Shown: piece by piece, positions 38,676 through 50,734 of the stretch
Layout of the letters: the number at the start of each line of letters is the position of its first letter
How positions within the stretch are numbered: the first letter of the stretch is position 1
Assembly (NCBI GenBank): GCA_964247055.1
Contig: OZ176051.1
Span: 3,596,001-3,660,000, forward strand
DNA: 64,000 nt
Direction: 5' to 3'
From: Paragordius varius
Lineage: Eukaryota; Nematomorpha
Made by a program: the position numbers and the translations under genes
Notes under the pieces: model-generated
Seen by the model: the letters and a program-made list of their open reading frames with translations, nothing else
The model's database searches: none
Told to the model about the DNA's origin: nothing

Positions 38676-39905
38676 ACACTGCGTGCAATTAAAATTTTTT
38701 TTCATGAGATAGCTTATGACCAGCGTATTCGTTTGCGCAAAAATTTTTATTTGTTGACAACCTAGTTTTTGAAATATTGAGAGAAAATCGAAATCGGGCA
38801 AAAAGTGAAAATTAAGTTTAATTAAGAATAATTCAAAAAATAATGATAAAATTAATTTAATGGTTTATTATCATTTTAGGAGATATTTTCAATATATAAA
38901 TTGCCTAAAATCATATAGTTAGGGTTTCTATAAAATTTCAGCTCAAAAGATAGCGTCTTTCTTTTAACAAGCTTAAAAGACAAAAAAATTTTTATGAAAC
39001 TATATTAAAATAATTTTTTTAATTATTTACTAGCTAAACTCACTATTAAAATCTTAACATTCATACTTTATTCTGTATAAAAACCTATATACCAAAATAA
39101 AACCAAAAAATATTGTGTTTTATTTTTGCATTTTTTGGCATCTGGATGAGTGTATAAAAAATTCATACTGTTTTATTGTGGATTCTTACTTGAGTGGGAA
39201 TTAATTAAGTATATAATGTATGCAAAATAAGATTTTATAGTAGTGCAACATCAACCAACAATCCGTAATCCCAATAAAAATTTTAATTTGTCTTAAAACA
39301 GACTTGTTACAGGTATTTGTAAGAATTGTTGATTGATATTCTACTACTTTAAAATGCTATTTTGCATAAATTATTTTTATAATTCCCACTCATGTAAGAT
39401 TCCAAAATAAAATGGTATAAAAATTTTTTTACACTAATAACCAGGATAAAAAAAATAAAAAACAATATTTTTTGGTTTTTTTTACTGAAAAAAATATGAA
39501 TGTTAAGATTTAATAGTGAGTTTAGCTAGTAAACAATTAAAAAAAATTATTTCAATATATTTTCATAAAAAAATTTTTTTTAAGCGTGTTAAAAGAAAAA
39601 CGCCATCTCTGACGTGAGATTTTATAGAAACTCTAACTATATGATTTTAGGCTATTTATATATTGAAAATATATCCTAAAAGGATAATAAACCATAATAT
39701 CTTAAATTTTATCATTAATTTTTGAATTATCCTTATTTATCCTTTATTTTCCCTTTTTGGCCGATTTCAATTTTCTCTCAATATTTCAAAAACTAGGTTG
39801 TCAACAAATAATAATTGCTGCAAATGAATTCATTGGTCATAAGCTATCTCATGAAAAAAAATATTTTCGTTAAATCAAAATGACCCTCTTTTTTGCACAC
39901 AGTGT
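38676..39905. mobile_element. 1.2-kb foldback element with ~570-bp inverted arms
   Basis: The left end ACACTGCGTGCAATTAAAA and the right end TTGCACACAGTGT are inverted copies. The arms pair over about 570 bp each. Examples are CATGAGATAGCTTATGACC (38704) against GGTCATAAGCTATCTCATG (39836), and TTTACTAGCTAAACTCACTATTAA (39028) against TTAATAGTGAGTTTAGCTAGTAAA (39511). The arms differ at many positions, so the element is not recent. The central ~90 bp (39250-39340) is unpaired. No transposase is present. The Tc1/mariner-like CACTGTGTGCAAA end is suggestive but no clean TA duplication was established. Confidence 0.75.

Positions 39906-39957
<52 letters not shown>
39906..39957. repeat. AT microsatellite at foldback end
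   Basis: About 24 AT/TA units directly abutting the right end of the foldback element. Confidence 0.9.
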
Positions 39958-39959
<2 letters not shown>

Positions 39960-40400
39960 AATGTATACTGATAGATAAATATATTAAGATCATCATGGTG
40001 CTTTTGGTTTTGGGGCTTAGTATATTATATATTTAGACGTTTGTGCTAACTGCTCCATATCGAACATTCTCAAAATTGGGCAGATTACACTCTCCACACA
40101 CAAAAATATCCGTATATATATATATATTATGATTGATAAATGTAACAGGATCATAGTGCTTTTGGTTTTTGGTCTTACGAGTGATATAAAATTATTTCTA
40201 CTGTGGTAAGTCCATATCAGAAATGGAAAAATTTGGGCACGTTTTTAGAATAAATATTTTTGGTGAAAACTAAATAAAAAACATATTCCCAAAAAATAAC
40301 ATAAACTACATATAAAAAGAAAAACTATAATTTTATAAAATTTTAAATTTTGCAACCCAAATGTCTCAATGTACTCGTCCAAAATGGGCAAATTCTCTTA
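39960..40400 (+). repeat. repeat family D, two adjacent copies
   Basis: ACTGATAGATAAATATATTAAGATCATCATGGTGCTTTTGG at 39967 and a related block at 40132 (GATTGATAAATGTAACAGGATCATAGTGCTTTTGG, then TTACGAGTGATATAAAA) match 11980-12130. Each continues into a GGTAAGTCCATATCAGAAATGG or TAACTGCTCCATATCG part. No coding potential. Confidence 0.5.
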
Positions 40401-41157
40401 ATACCTCATTATATATTGCGATAACATTCTGGGGTACTTTTGGACGGCTTATAGTAGGAAACAAATTACTGTTATGAAAGTTGCTTTGGATAAAATTTCA
40501 TTATTAAATCATGTTCTCCTGTATTGGATAAAAATTAGAACGTTTACAGTTTTTTAACTTGCTCAATCCCAAATTTAGATAGCTTCAAAACACGATTAAA
40601 CAGATAATAATTAAATATCAAAAATTTGCTGTTAAATTGTAATTTCAAAGTTTTCCAAAGTCAACTATTTATATTTCAACCATAATATAGTTAGTTGCGT
40701 TATGTAAGCACGATTTAAAGATAATTTAAAATAATTAGCGGCGAAAAAGTTTCAAATGTAGTTTACAATTATACATTTTTTAAAAAAATGTATCAAGCGT
40801 GTAAAAAAGAAAGCATATTTTTATACTAATGCTAAAAATATTAATTATTATATCATTTAAACACCTTATGGTTTAAAACTACCCAAAAAGTTCATGGAGT
40901 GTTAAATTAAAAAAGTGCTGAGATTGTGCGATATAAATTTTAAATAATGTTTAATTGGGTTATCAGAATAGTTTTCTCCGAATGTATATTCTGAAAAATT
41001 TAAATAGGAAAATTTTGGTGCGAGTTTTTTTGGTATTTGAAGCATGGTCTTGACGGTATAAAAGACTTTGAGACACTACAAAAACAATTTTTCTAAATAA
41101 TTTTATGATGCTGATTTCTATAACCTAAATTTAATTTAGAGGTTCTTTTGCTTTTAG

Positions 41158-41711
41158 CACTTCGATTCAAATTAGGGTATTTAAAAACCCTAGACCATAT
41201 ATAAGATATAGTTAAAAAACTACCGAAGGAAATGGGTTCAATATATATCCTAATAAAAATTATATTAATAAGCCAAACTATTTAAATAAAATTAGGTTCT
41301 GAAAAATATTTCCGTATCAAACTGCTACGAAGGCATTATCTTACAACATTTTTGTAAAATATAATGGTGTTTTTTAAATTTAACGCTAAAATTTAAGCTA
41401 ACTATTTTACTAATATTACCTGTAAAATTAATATAAACAGTAAAAATTTATACGCATTTTTAATTTTTATCAAATGCACATATGTCCTGTTGGCGAAATT
41501 TATTATATATTGGGCTTCATCTATAAAATAAGTACTATCAAGCATTAAATGAAACCTTTTTATATTTCGGCGCATCAATGTTATTTGGGTGTATATTTCA
41601 ATGGTTTAAATTTAATTATATTTTAGAAATATTAGATTCTAAAGAGGGCCCGTAGGCTCCAAAGACCCCAATTTGAATCGGAACACTTAATTGAAAGTCT
41701 TGTAACCAAGT
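41158..41711. mobile_element. TTAA MITE copy E, worn
   Basis: Left end CACTTCGATTCAAATTAGGG; the right end is degraded (TTGAATCGGAACACTTAATTGAAAGTCTTGTAACCAAGTT). The interior is alignable with other copies but more diverged, so it is an older insertion. Confidence 0.6.
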
Positions 41712-43305
41712 TGGATTTTGAATAAACACTATATATTAAATATGAATTTTAAGACGAACAATTTTTTTAATCAAGATAGGCGATGAAATCTACAGCATAA
41801 TTAAATTATGTAAGAAGGGTGTTTTTTAGAGCGTTTTGATACCGTTTTTATCCTGCATCAACCTATTATGAAACAAATAAAAAATTTTTGTTTGCATTAT
41901 TTAGCATTTACATTTTGCAAAATATCAGCATTATTGCGTTTTTAGCAGAACTACTTTATTCTAGATGGGAACAAAAATTTGGAAATTTCGCTGCCCACTT
42001 CTTAGAATTAACGCTTCCTAAAAACATTGTTTTGAATTTTATATATGTCTTAATGATATTTTCTGGAATAAAGGATTTAACTTTTACTATTATTCTGCAG
42101 GTCTCTCCTACCGGGCTCCATGATCATTTCTGTGTATGTCTTTGCCATACTTGGCATAATTATAGGAGCGCTTGGCGTGCCGCGTTAAGTAGGCAGATGT
42201 TATTTTGCAGAGCTTGTGCAATTGTAGCCGCCCGGATGTATCATACCATATGCCCTTTTTTAAATACTTTCCCATACCTATATTTTTGACTCCTAACTGA
42301 TCTTTATATTTTAACTCTATATTCTCAAATCTTCGTATCCTCTTTTATATATTACACAGAATTTTAATTCAAATTATAATTTTAGGGGAGATTTGCTAAT
42401 CATACACATATAATAGCGTAATATTATCTCAGGATTTTAATACTTTTTGAATTTTTGACTCGTTAATTATTAAAATTTGGACCGGCTTAACACGGCCCTA
42501 ACTTGTTTAATTAAAATTAAATTTTTATTTATTTAATTTGCTTCTATTGTTGCTTCTTTGAATTTTGATAATATTAATTATATATTTTGGATTTATTTAG
42601 TTTATACCGATGCACTCTTGCATCCATTAATTTATCACTTTTGTATGACTTTCAAAATTTTGAAAATCGATTTTATGCTTATTTTCACTATTTAATTCGT
42701 TTTCGTTGTTAGCGTTATTTAACATGATTTATCGTGATATAATTTTGTAAATCGGTAACTCGCTCGCCATTTGTCATTTTTAGATTTTAACTCATTGTGT
42801 TGTTATCATAAATCATTCGCCTTATTTAATCGATTATTTACACATTTTTGCTGATCATGTATTTAATATTATACGTTTCATTGCATATTGTCAGAGGCCC
42901 TGAAGAATGATATACGTCCTACTCCTGAGGCGTGTAAAATAGTAGGACGGCGGTATGGGTTGTCCTGTGAGGACATGGACGGTAAGAAGCAAGCCTGTCA
43001 CAAGCTTTTCTGGATATCTGGATAACCAAATTTGCTCAAAAGTCTATTTCTGATATGGAGCAGTTATTACAAAGTGTTACTTTCTCATGTCACTCGTAAA
43101 GGCCAAAACCTAGATAATCCTGAACTATTTATTCAGAATAATTTCATCATATTTTTTATACCAATGATTTTATACGCAGCAGCAATGTAGCCTCGATTTA
43201 AAAAATTAAACTACCGTAAATAGCGTTAAATTTGCGTTTTTATGACAATTTTGGAAATATTAAAAAATCAATATGCGAATAATAAATACATTAAAACATG
43301 GGTGA
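41712..43305. other. stretch with a GC-richer island, no assigned gene
   Basis: Contains an open frame of 133 codons (41888-42289) with no recognised domain. At about 42890-43015 there is a GC-richer island (GGCCCTGAAGAATGATATACG, TAGTAGGACGGCGGTATGGG, CATGGACGGTAAGAAGC) unlike its surroundings. At 43020-43150 an inverted copy of repeat family D follows. The island could be transposon-derived; I could not name it. Confidence 0.35.
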
Positions 43306-44513
43306 ATGTTTAAAAAGATTCGGACACTTTTCAAATTTTTATTACTTATTTTAGCTATACAGTTTTTAATCTATTTATATTTTCGTGTAAAACCCAACAC
43401 AAACGAAACAATACCCAAAACAACAACGACTGAAACCTTTATTTGTCGTAATGGTGATAATATACCATTAAGCGCTGTAAATGATAACTATTGTGATTGT
43501 ACGGATGGGGAAGATGAACCCTTGACATCTGCTTGTAATTATAAAAGGTATTTGTTACTGTATATAAATATAGATTTGATTGTAAATTTAAATTAAGTGG
43601 ATTGGGAGATATTTTTGGAGTCCATTTTATTTATTCGAATTATGTAAATGATGGTATTTGCGATTGTTGCGATGGTTCTGATGAAATCAATATGGTAATT
43701 ACATAATTTTATTTAAGATATGCCCCAATACCTGTGAATTACTTAAATCTAAATACAGCGCCCAAATATTGGAGCAAAAGAAAGGAAGAGCTATTAAAGA
43801 ATTATATCGAAAACAAGCCATGATAAACAGAATTGTAGACGAAAAGGTTTAATCATATTTTTGATTTTATTCATAACTATTAATATATATCTCAACCGTT
43901 GTATATCTTATAAATTCTTCTAGAATCAATTCTTTTAATTACCTTTTTTATTTTTTTCCATAAATACTTTATTCAAAAATAATTTTTCGATTTCAAAAAT
44001 CATTAAAGTGTAATTATGGGGATTATAACTATAGAAAATGTTTATGTTATATATTAATATTTATATTAATATAAATGATTAGATATATGGGTTAAACGCC
44101 GTATACTATCACCTTTCAATGGAATGTATTGAACAAACCATATTTGCGTATGCTTACAAAATTTGTCCATTCCGCGAAAATTTTCAAACAAAGTTAACAA
44201 AAAATAACGGTATATTTTACATTAGTGTTTGTCTAAAATCCTTTTTACTTTTTATTAATTTAGCCTTTTTTAAAAAAATCATGGGAAATGTTTATTTTGA
44301 AAACAAACTCATTTTATTATAGAGAATGAAGAAGAACGATTTTTGATAGGAAAAGATTCATTCTGGATTTCTCCAAACACAATGGTTATGACAAACGGGG
44401 AATCTCGTAATTGTCCAAATCAAATATCCAATGCTCATAATATCATTAATTTTTATGATAGACAGAATATAGTTTTACATGGACGCTCATCCTTTGTAAA
44501 AACTTTCTTTTAA
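43306..44513 (+). CDS. PRKCSH: glucosidase II beta subunit, compact form
   Basis: Five phase-consistent exons: 43306-43547, 43598-43694, 43718-43846, 44083-44209, 44323-44513, giving 261 residues. The N terminus has a hydrophobic segment (FKFLLLILAIQFLIYLYF) acting as signal peptide or anchor. Two LDL-receptor-A-like calcium repeats follow (VNDNYCDCTDGEDEP and VNDGICDCCDGSDE), then ICPNTCELLKSK with a short coil. Next comes an MRH-type lectin start (YYHLSMECIEQTIFAYAYKICPF) ending in SFWISPN and NGESRNCPNQ. The subunit retains glucosidase II in the ER and binds mannose for N-glycan trimming. Human is 528 residues; the EF-hand, acidic and long coil regions are absent here. The end of the MRH domain and an HDEL-type retention signal are also missing, so either a further exon exists (GTAAAA donor at 44496) or the protein is truncated. 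Intron 2 is 23 nt. Confidence 0.87.
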
Positions 44514-44718
44514 TATATAAAATTCTCTTTTTATATTTAGTTGGGCAATAGTTTTAATTTTATTCTTTAGTATTAAGTTAATTGTTTATTAATGATGTAA
44601 AAAATAGTTAAAATAATAAGTATTAAGAAAGTACCGTCATTGCTTCTATATTTTCCTAGTATAAAATATTTTCATACACTTACGTATTTAAAGTATTATT
44701 ATTATAAAACTCTAGTGC

Positions 44719-44720
44719 TC

Positions 44721-44748
<28 letters not shown>
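44719..44748. repeat. AT microsatellite
   Basis: About 14 TA units downstream of the glucosidase II beta gene. Confidence 0.9.
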
Positions 44749-44752
<4 letters not shown>

Positions 44753-45088
44753 TTAGTTAACATTTGTATGTGGTTCGACAAACAAAATTATTTCGGTTTC
44801 CGAAAAACAGCGATGCCTCTATAATTTTACTGTACAGGTCCCCTCAGCCTGTTAAACAGAATAATTTTTATGATTGGGATAATCATGCATTTTTTATAAT
44901 ATATTTATTACGTATCTGCAATAAATTTAATTTTTTATAAATTGAAAAAGAATATGATAATTAGACATGATTTAATTTTATTATAAGTTAGACTTTTTTG
45001 ATTTGTTTTAAAATATGGCAAATACCAGGTGTAGTTATAAGTTTTTTCCGTTTTTTAGTTAAAAATGTAATTTTAATTCATAATCAAT

Positions 45089-45935
45089 TATCAACCTTTA
45101 TCAACCTTTAAGGGTTTTTTCTCCCAACAAGGAGGTAACCCTTCGGATAGATTTACGCCATGAGCATCGGTCCTGTGCATCATCAATTTTCAGGTTTAAA
45201 ATAGCCAGATCGTTTTCCACAATAGAAAGCCAACTTTGTAATGAACGTCCTTTACGATTTCGCAAACTTGTAGAAAAATTGACCATGCGGTATAGCCAAC
45301 TTTCATGTGGGCGTCGGTGAACATGTCCCGCAAATCTCATACGATTTGTGCGCAAACAGTCGATAAGCGGAGTCATTTGTAGGACAGTATATGGATCAAA
45401 TTTATTATTGTAATTATAGAGGTTTGGGTTTGTAGCATAAAGTATAGTTTTTAGAATTCTCCTTTCCGCTTGTTGTAACTTTAGTGAATTTGTTTTGGTT
45501 AAAGCCATAGCTTCTGTTGCGTAAATTAGAACGGGTCGTATGGTGGTGGTGTACGTAGTCAATTTGGATTTGTATGAGATGTATTTATTGTTTATTATAC
45601 TTTTGAGTTGGTGGTATTTTGACCAGGCGTTTTTTATACGGTTATTGATGGTTGGTTCAAGGCCCCCACCAGCGCTTATAATGTCACCCAAATATGTGAA
45701 ACTTTGTACTGTTTCAAAAGGTTCTTCATTACGTACACTTTGTGGAGGCTTAGTTGGGTTGGGCGTGGTGCAATTGCTGTATATAAAATCGTGATGTAAT
45801 TTTAGCGAATTCAACTGAGAGCATTTTTTGTGGACCCATTTTTTACATTTGAGGCATTGGATTGCGTTGGTTTTGACTTCTTTATTACATAGTGAGCAGG
45901 GCCATTTAATGGGATTGTATTTATTATTATCAATT
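45089..45935 (-). mobile_element. 5'-truncated RTE-like LINE, C-terminal half
   Basis: One uninterrupted frame on the minus strand, from about 45935 to a stop at 45101. It begins with a Cys/His finger (WPCSLCNKEVKTNAIQC, then LKCKKWVHKKC), followed by SFTYLGDIISAGGG (the thumb motif FxYLG), RPVLIYATEAMAL, LQQAERRILKTIL and RMRFAGHVHRRP. It ends at LLGEKTLKG. This is the C-terminal half of the ORF2 of an RTE-type LINE. The YADD palm and the endonuclease are missing, as expected for 5' truncation at insertion. After the stop comes a short direct repeat (TATCAACCTT twice), a common RTE tail form. The intact frame suggests a fairly young insertion. Confidence 0.85.
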
Positions 45936-45959
45936 ATATATTTTATTTAAAATTTATTC

Positions 45960-47040
45960 ACTAGTTTCTACTCATACCCATCTCTCGGTTAATGTATGAC
46001 AGTGCCAGAAAAACTGATTAACTTTTGCGGCAAGTCGTTAAGCCATTCAACGTCTTTGAAATTATGGAAATGCTGCAAGGATGTGTCTTATTCGTTCAGT
46101 TGTATTAATTAGATGGCGCCAGATTAATTCAGCGGGCCTGAAGAAATTTCATCTAAATATATCTTAAACCGGTTTTGATGTGCGATACGGAGCATTATCA
46201 TGTAGCAATGTCACTTTGTTATGTTATTTATCCCGTTTGGTCAGTTTCACCAAGTTTCAAAAGTTTATAAAAGACTATAGCGTTTGTGCCACAAGACACA
46301 GGAAATGGTTTCCTTGCTAAAGCAATTTGGCTTTAGTGTTTATGGATTGGCTTGGAAAAGTGTATCCACAATTTTTCCGCTTAAATTTACCAATAAAGGC
46401 ACTTATTATTACCCATCCCAATTTGAACAAAAATGATTTCATTTCGTGGCGTTGAAGCAGTATTTTACAAGCCACTTTTCGATTAGTCGTTCATAATTGA
46501 AACCCATTTACCAAGTTTATTGGATATCTGCTGATTGTTTTTGTGATATGTGTAATTCTTCTGCCAATCGCTTCTTGCACTTTAGCGTTTTTGTGTGTGA
46601 TCTACCAGGGCGCCTACACTCTTTCATATGAAATCACAAATTTTAAGATTTCAAATCCATGTTTCACCATGTTAATTGATAAAGCATATTCACAATATGT
46701 TCGGCCAGACGATAACTTTCAACAATATTTTCTTCTGGCAATGCGTGCCGCAAACGTTTTTTATGCACAAAATTTTACATAGCCACTAAATGATAAAAAA
46801 GGCGCTTTTACGGACTCAGTCAAATTTTAAGTTTTTATAGTTTTAATGGCATATAAAAATGGGGTCTGTATCAATTAAATATCTTACACTTTGCTCACGT
46901 CTTATAACCGTAATAACGTGCGTTTGAAAAAGACTACTTGTAGTAATCGGAAATTTACTTTTATAAATTCATTCAATCATAGTTGAATTAAAATCCCTAT
47001 ATTAAACGTGGTCTATACAGAATAATATGTAGAAAATGGC
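45960..47040 (-). mobile_element. decayed mariner-type transposase, second copy
   Basis: On the minus strand, pieces include VTLLHDNAPYRTSKPV (the HDNAPxHT motif with a catalytic Asp), at about 46170-46230. Upstream blocks are homologous to the 1210-2170 copy. Both copies share the flank with a TGCCGCAAA/GCGCCGCAAA block. Many stops and frameshifts; no function expected. The open frames at 46543-46782 and 47051-47287 are chance readings. Confidence 0.7.
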
Positions 47041-47270
47041 CATATAACATTTGAAAAGAGGTTCCTTAAGTCATAAAACTAATATCCATATTAAAAATCC
47101 AATCTGTGATTTTTGGAGTTATAAGATCCTATCGTTTTCAAGGATCCCATTCAAAAAATTATATAATATATATTTCATGTTTATATACTCTATCATAGTT
47201 TTTCAAGTTAACCCAAATTTAATATTTATTTCATTCATATACCGATCATCAACAAAAAAATATATTTCTT

Positions 47271-50030
47271 TCAAATATAAATTTTGAGTTGTTTAGTTAA
47301 TTCATCTCTTTGTTTAGTTAATTCTTGATGAGTCGTTTTATCAGATGCCTGTACACTTTTTATTTTGGCTGTAAGGTTATCAAATTGAAGCTGTAAAAGA
47401 GCCACATTAAACATGACATAAACGCGATTTTCTCCATAAACCCCAAGCAATAAATATTGGTCGTTCCCATAAAAAGACATTTTAATAATTTCACCATCTA
47501 TTATGACACATAATATAAAAATTAATAAAAAACTAAACAGTGCAAAATTATATTAATTTAGCTGCCTGGCAAAATATTATATAGCATGATTGTCAAATTT
47601 TAAAGGGACTTAACTATTATGCGCTTTTATATAAACTTTTTATTAGTTTTATTTTAATGGAACTGGTAAAACATTCTTATCATTCCTAATGGAAAAATAT
47701 CTAATTTTGCAAAACAGATTTATTTATCCATAATTTTGTTTTTCCCAAAAAACAAGATGTAAACTTTAATTGGAATTTAAATAATCGTAGTTATTAATAA
47801 TAAATCTTAAACTATAAGAACTTAAATAATAAATATTATTTCAAATTGAAAATTATGGAAAAGGGGAGACAATATTTTCTGTTTCAGTCCTACCACTATT
47901 TTATTTAATAACCGTTTAATATAAATCTAAAATTTAATAGCCTTCAAATTATTAATAATTACCTATAATAAATCTTTTATCATTGATATTGAGCGCATCA
48001 TATATCGATTTTCCGGTCAGAATATTAATGAAGTGTAGACAGCGGGTATTTCTATAGAAATTTCCATATATAAAATAGTATTTTTGATTTAAGTATAAAA
48101 AGAGGAGATATTATTATTATAATCATAAAAATTAATTTTACACAATAAAGATAAAGAAAAAAACTTGGACAAATCATGAAAATAAAGTGCAAATATGGGA
48201 TTCGATTGACATATAGCAGTTTGACAAATGATCGAATCCGTAGTATTATAGTCTGATTCTGTGGATGTTAAATGATGTTTTTTGGCTTTAGATATATTTT
48301 GAGTATCATTTGCTATGGTATTGCCTTGTTTATCAATATTTGCATTAGAAAAGAGAGTAGTAAGTGATTGTTTAATTATTTGAATGGGTTCATTCAATAT
48401 TTTCCCAGTTTTTTCATCTAATAAACGATATAAGACCATAAACCATATTATTTATATTTAAGTACAAAACAAATTTTTATGATACCTATAACTTGAAACA
48501 AGGACCAATGAACTTTGGTTACCACCAATAATCTATATTTTTGAATTAAATGATTAAATTAAACTTTGTCCCATCAAATGTGAAACTATAGGATAAAACA
48601 AGATGTGTCGATTCCAAAATGGCATAATTCACTACGCTCTCGATAAAATCCATTGAATAATTGACAATTTTCCATAATTTGAGACCTGATCCACCCTTTT
48701 CTTTAAATTATATAATATAAAAAATTAAATTTCTAGCATTCCAAAATATAAACAAACTCAGTATTGATGTTATTCGATATATATAATATAAAAAAATAAA
48801 AATTACAGTTGAATTTAAATAGAATAAAATATACATATATAAATGAATAATTATATCAATAAAACGACAATACTTTGGGTAAAAACAAAACATTCGTAAA
48901 TTTAAAGCAAAACCCTAATTAAAATGTGCAGTTTAAGAATTACATCTTCATTAAACATAAATTTTTGCCGCATGATACCATTTTTTTATCAAAACCACCA
49001 AAAAATAAGCCTAAAACATTCTAAACTGTCAAAAAACTAACTTAAATTTACTGTTTCATATCATATTTAACGAGATATAAAACCTAGGTAATGCGATTTT
49101 ATTTTTTCAAATATATAGCATAGGAATAGAATTTATGAATTTGCCTATATGCACTATTTTTTAGAAAGTATAAAATTATGATATTTTTAGTGAAATTAAA
49201 AAATAAAAATCTACCATGCAGAGCAAATATTTGACTACAAGGCGAAAGAGAACATGTTATGATACCGAAATCGGAAGCGTGTGAGACTTTATAAATTTCA
49301 ACACCTAGAAAATATAAAATTTATACGATACGAACCTTTTACATTTATAAATATTATGATGTCATCGTAGTACATAAGAATAAAAACTCCGTTTAGCGCT
49401 ATATCAAAACCTAATAATTTTTTATGATAAATCTACGCCATTATCGAAAAATAACTTGCGGTAAATTAATAGATTTATATTGTTTTGGGGTTAATTTCTT
49501 ATTATATGCATATACTCGTAGTATATTAGCATCATTCATGTGAACGATAAATGCCCTAAAATAATTTATAAATCAGCACACTTGTTATCTGGGCTCAAGT
49601 TTACATGTACAGCATAATCGGGACTCAAATTAAGCCTCTGTGGTCTATATTTAAAGATAAATGTTTACGTCATTCCATGGGTAATATCTGGCGAATTCCA
49701 TATTAATAAAAATCTATCTGGATATCAAAACTAAAAAAAACCTTTAGAAGCAGTAATAATCAGATTCTGATCCTTATTTATAGAAAAATCTAATAAATCA
49801 TCAGAATGTCCTTTTAAAGTATTAATAATCCATTTATGAAAATTCAAAGAATCATCCACTCTTTGCAAATTATTTGGTTTATCGTTTTTTCTATTTGTTT
49901 TTGTCACAGTCTTAGTAGTATTTTTATCATTAACATGTTTTTTATATTTAATAGATGTTTGAGGGCGGGATTTCAAAAAATAAACCAAAAAAGATATTAA
50001 TACCACGCATCCAAATAATATTATAAGCAT
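47271..50030 (-). CDS. TBL2: TBL2-like ER-anchored WD40 protein
   Basis: Minus-strand exons: 49742-50030, 49669-49717, 49582-49644, 49456-49555, 49336-49410, 49215-49304, 48565-48700, 48486-48532, 48144-48417, 47963-48051, 47271-47497. The N terminus is a membrane anchor (MLIILFGCVVLISFLVYFL), then a Lys-rich linker, then WD40-type strands. Matches to human TBL2 are LKGHSDDLLDFS, RFLLIWNSPD, KAFIVHMNDANILRVY, FDIALNGVFI, LKLWKIV...FIESVV, SYSFTFDGTK and, at the end, FYGNDQYLLLGVYGENRVYVMF with a coiled C terminus. TBL2 binds PERK at the ER under stress. Introns of 24, 24, 26, 31 and 32 nt occur, and exon 8 is 47 nt. One junction (49411-49455) does not keep frame with the canonical sites I can see. 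The exon at 48144-48417 has a Asn/Thr/Ser-rich insert. Confidence 0.82.
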
Positions 50031-50734
50031 GCTTGCCGTATTTATAATTGTGGACTGATGTATAAATGCCTTATTTATGTATACCTAATTTTAAAAATAT
50101 ATGTTATAATTAATATTGAGATATAATTTGCAAAACACAAATTTGTCAAATAATTTTTTTAATCAGTATAATATTATTATAATTTATCGATTAAATTTTT
50201 TTACCGTACAAGGGATGATTAAAAGCGATATTCAATTGGATGTTATTTCTGTTTGAAATTTTTTAATTTGTTCTATATTATCTTACTAGCTGGCCCTGTC
50301 ACGCTTCGCTGTGACGCAGTCTCCACGTTAATTTTTCTAAATTACTTGCAATAAATAGAGGTGTAAAAAATAACAAAAAACATATTTAATAAAAAAATAA
50401 CTTTAATTATTCTTTTACGGGTTTTTGCATAGGCTCAAATATTCTTTATCAAAATTAACCATTTAAAACTGTCCCTTATTAAAGTTAATATTCAACTATC
50501 ATTGAATTTATTTTAAGATTTTCGTTTACAAAATCATGGTAAAAGTTTTTTGAAATTGTGTTCACACGGATCAAGGGGTATAAAAAGTAAATCATTTGGA
50601 ATCCCTTCTTAAAGGGAAGAATGATATTGTACAAATTCCCCAAAAATATGTTCAATTAAACTCTTATGGCTTCTAAAGTTTTGTGAAAATTAGTCTCAAA
50701 AGCCCGCCAATTTTGTATGGCGTCTCAGTTTTAA

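Noticed and set aside
41888-42289. 133-codon open frame with Cys and aromatic residues
   Set aside because: No recognisable domain, no splice context, and the region looks repeat-derived.
46543-47287. Open frames of 78-79 codons on the plus strand
   Set aside because: They lie in and beside the decayed mariner copy, antisense to its transposase remnants.
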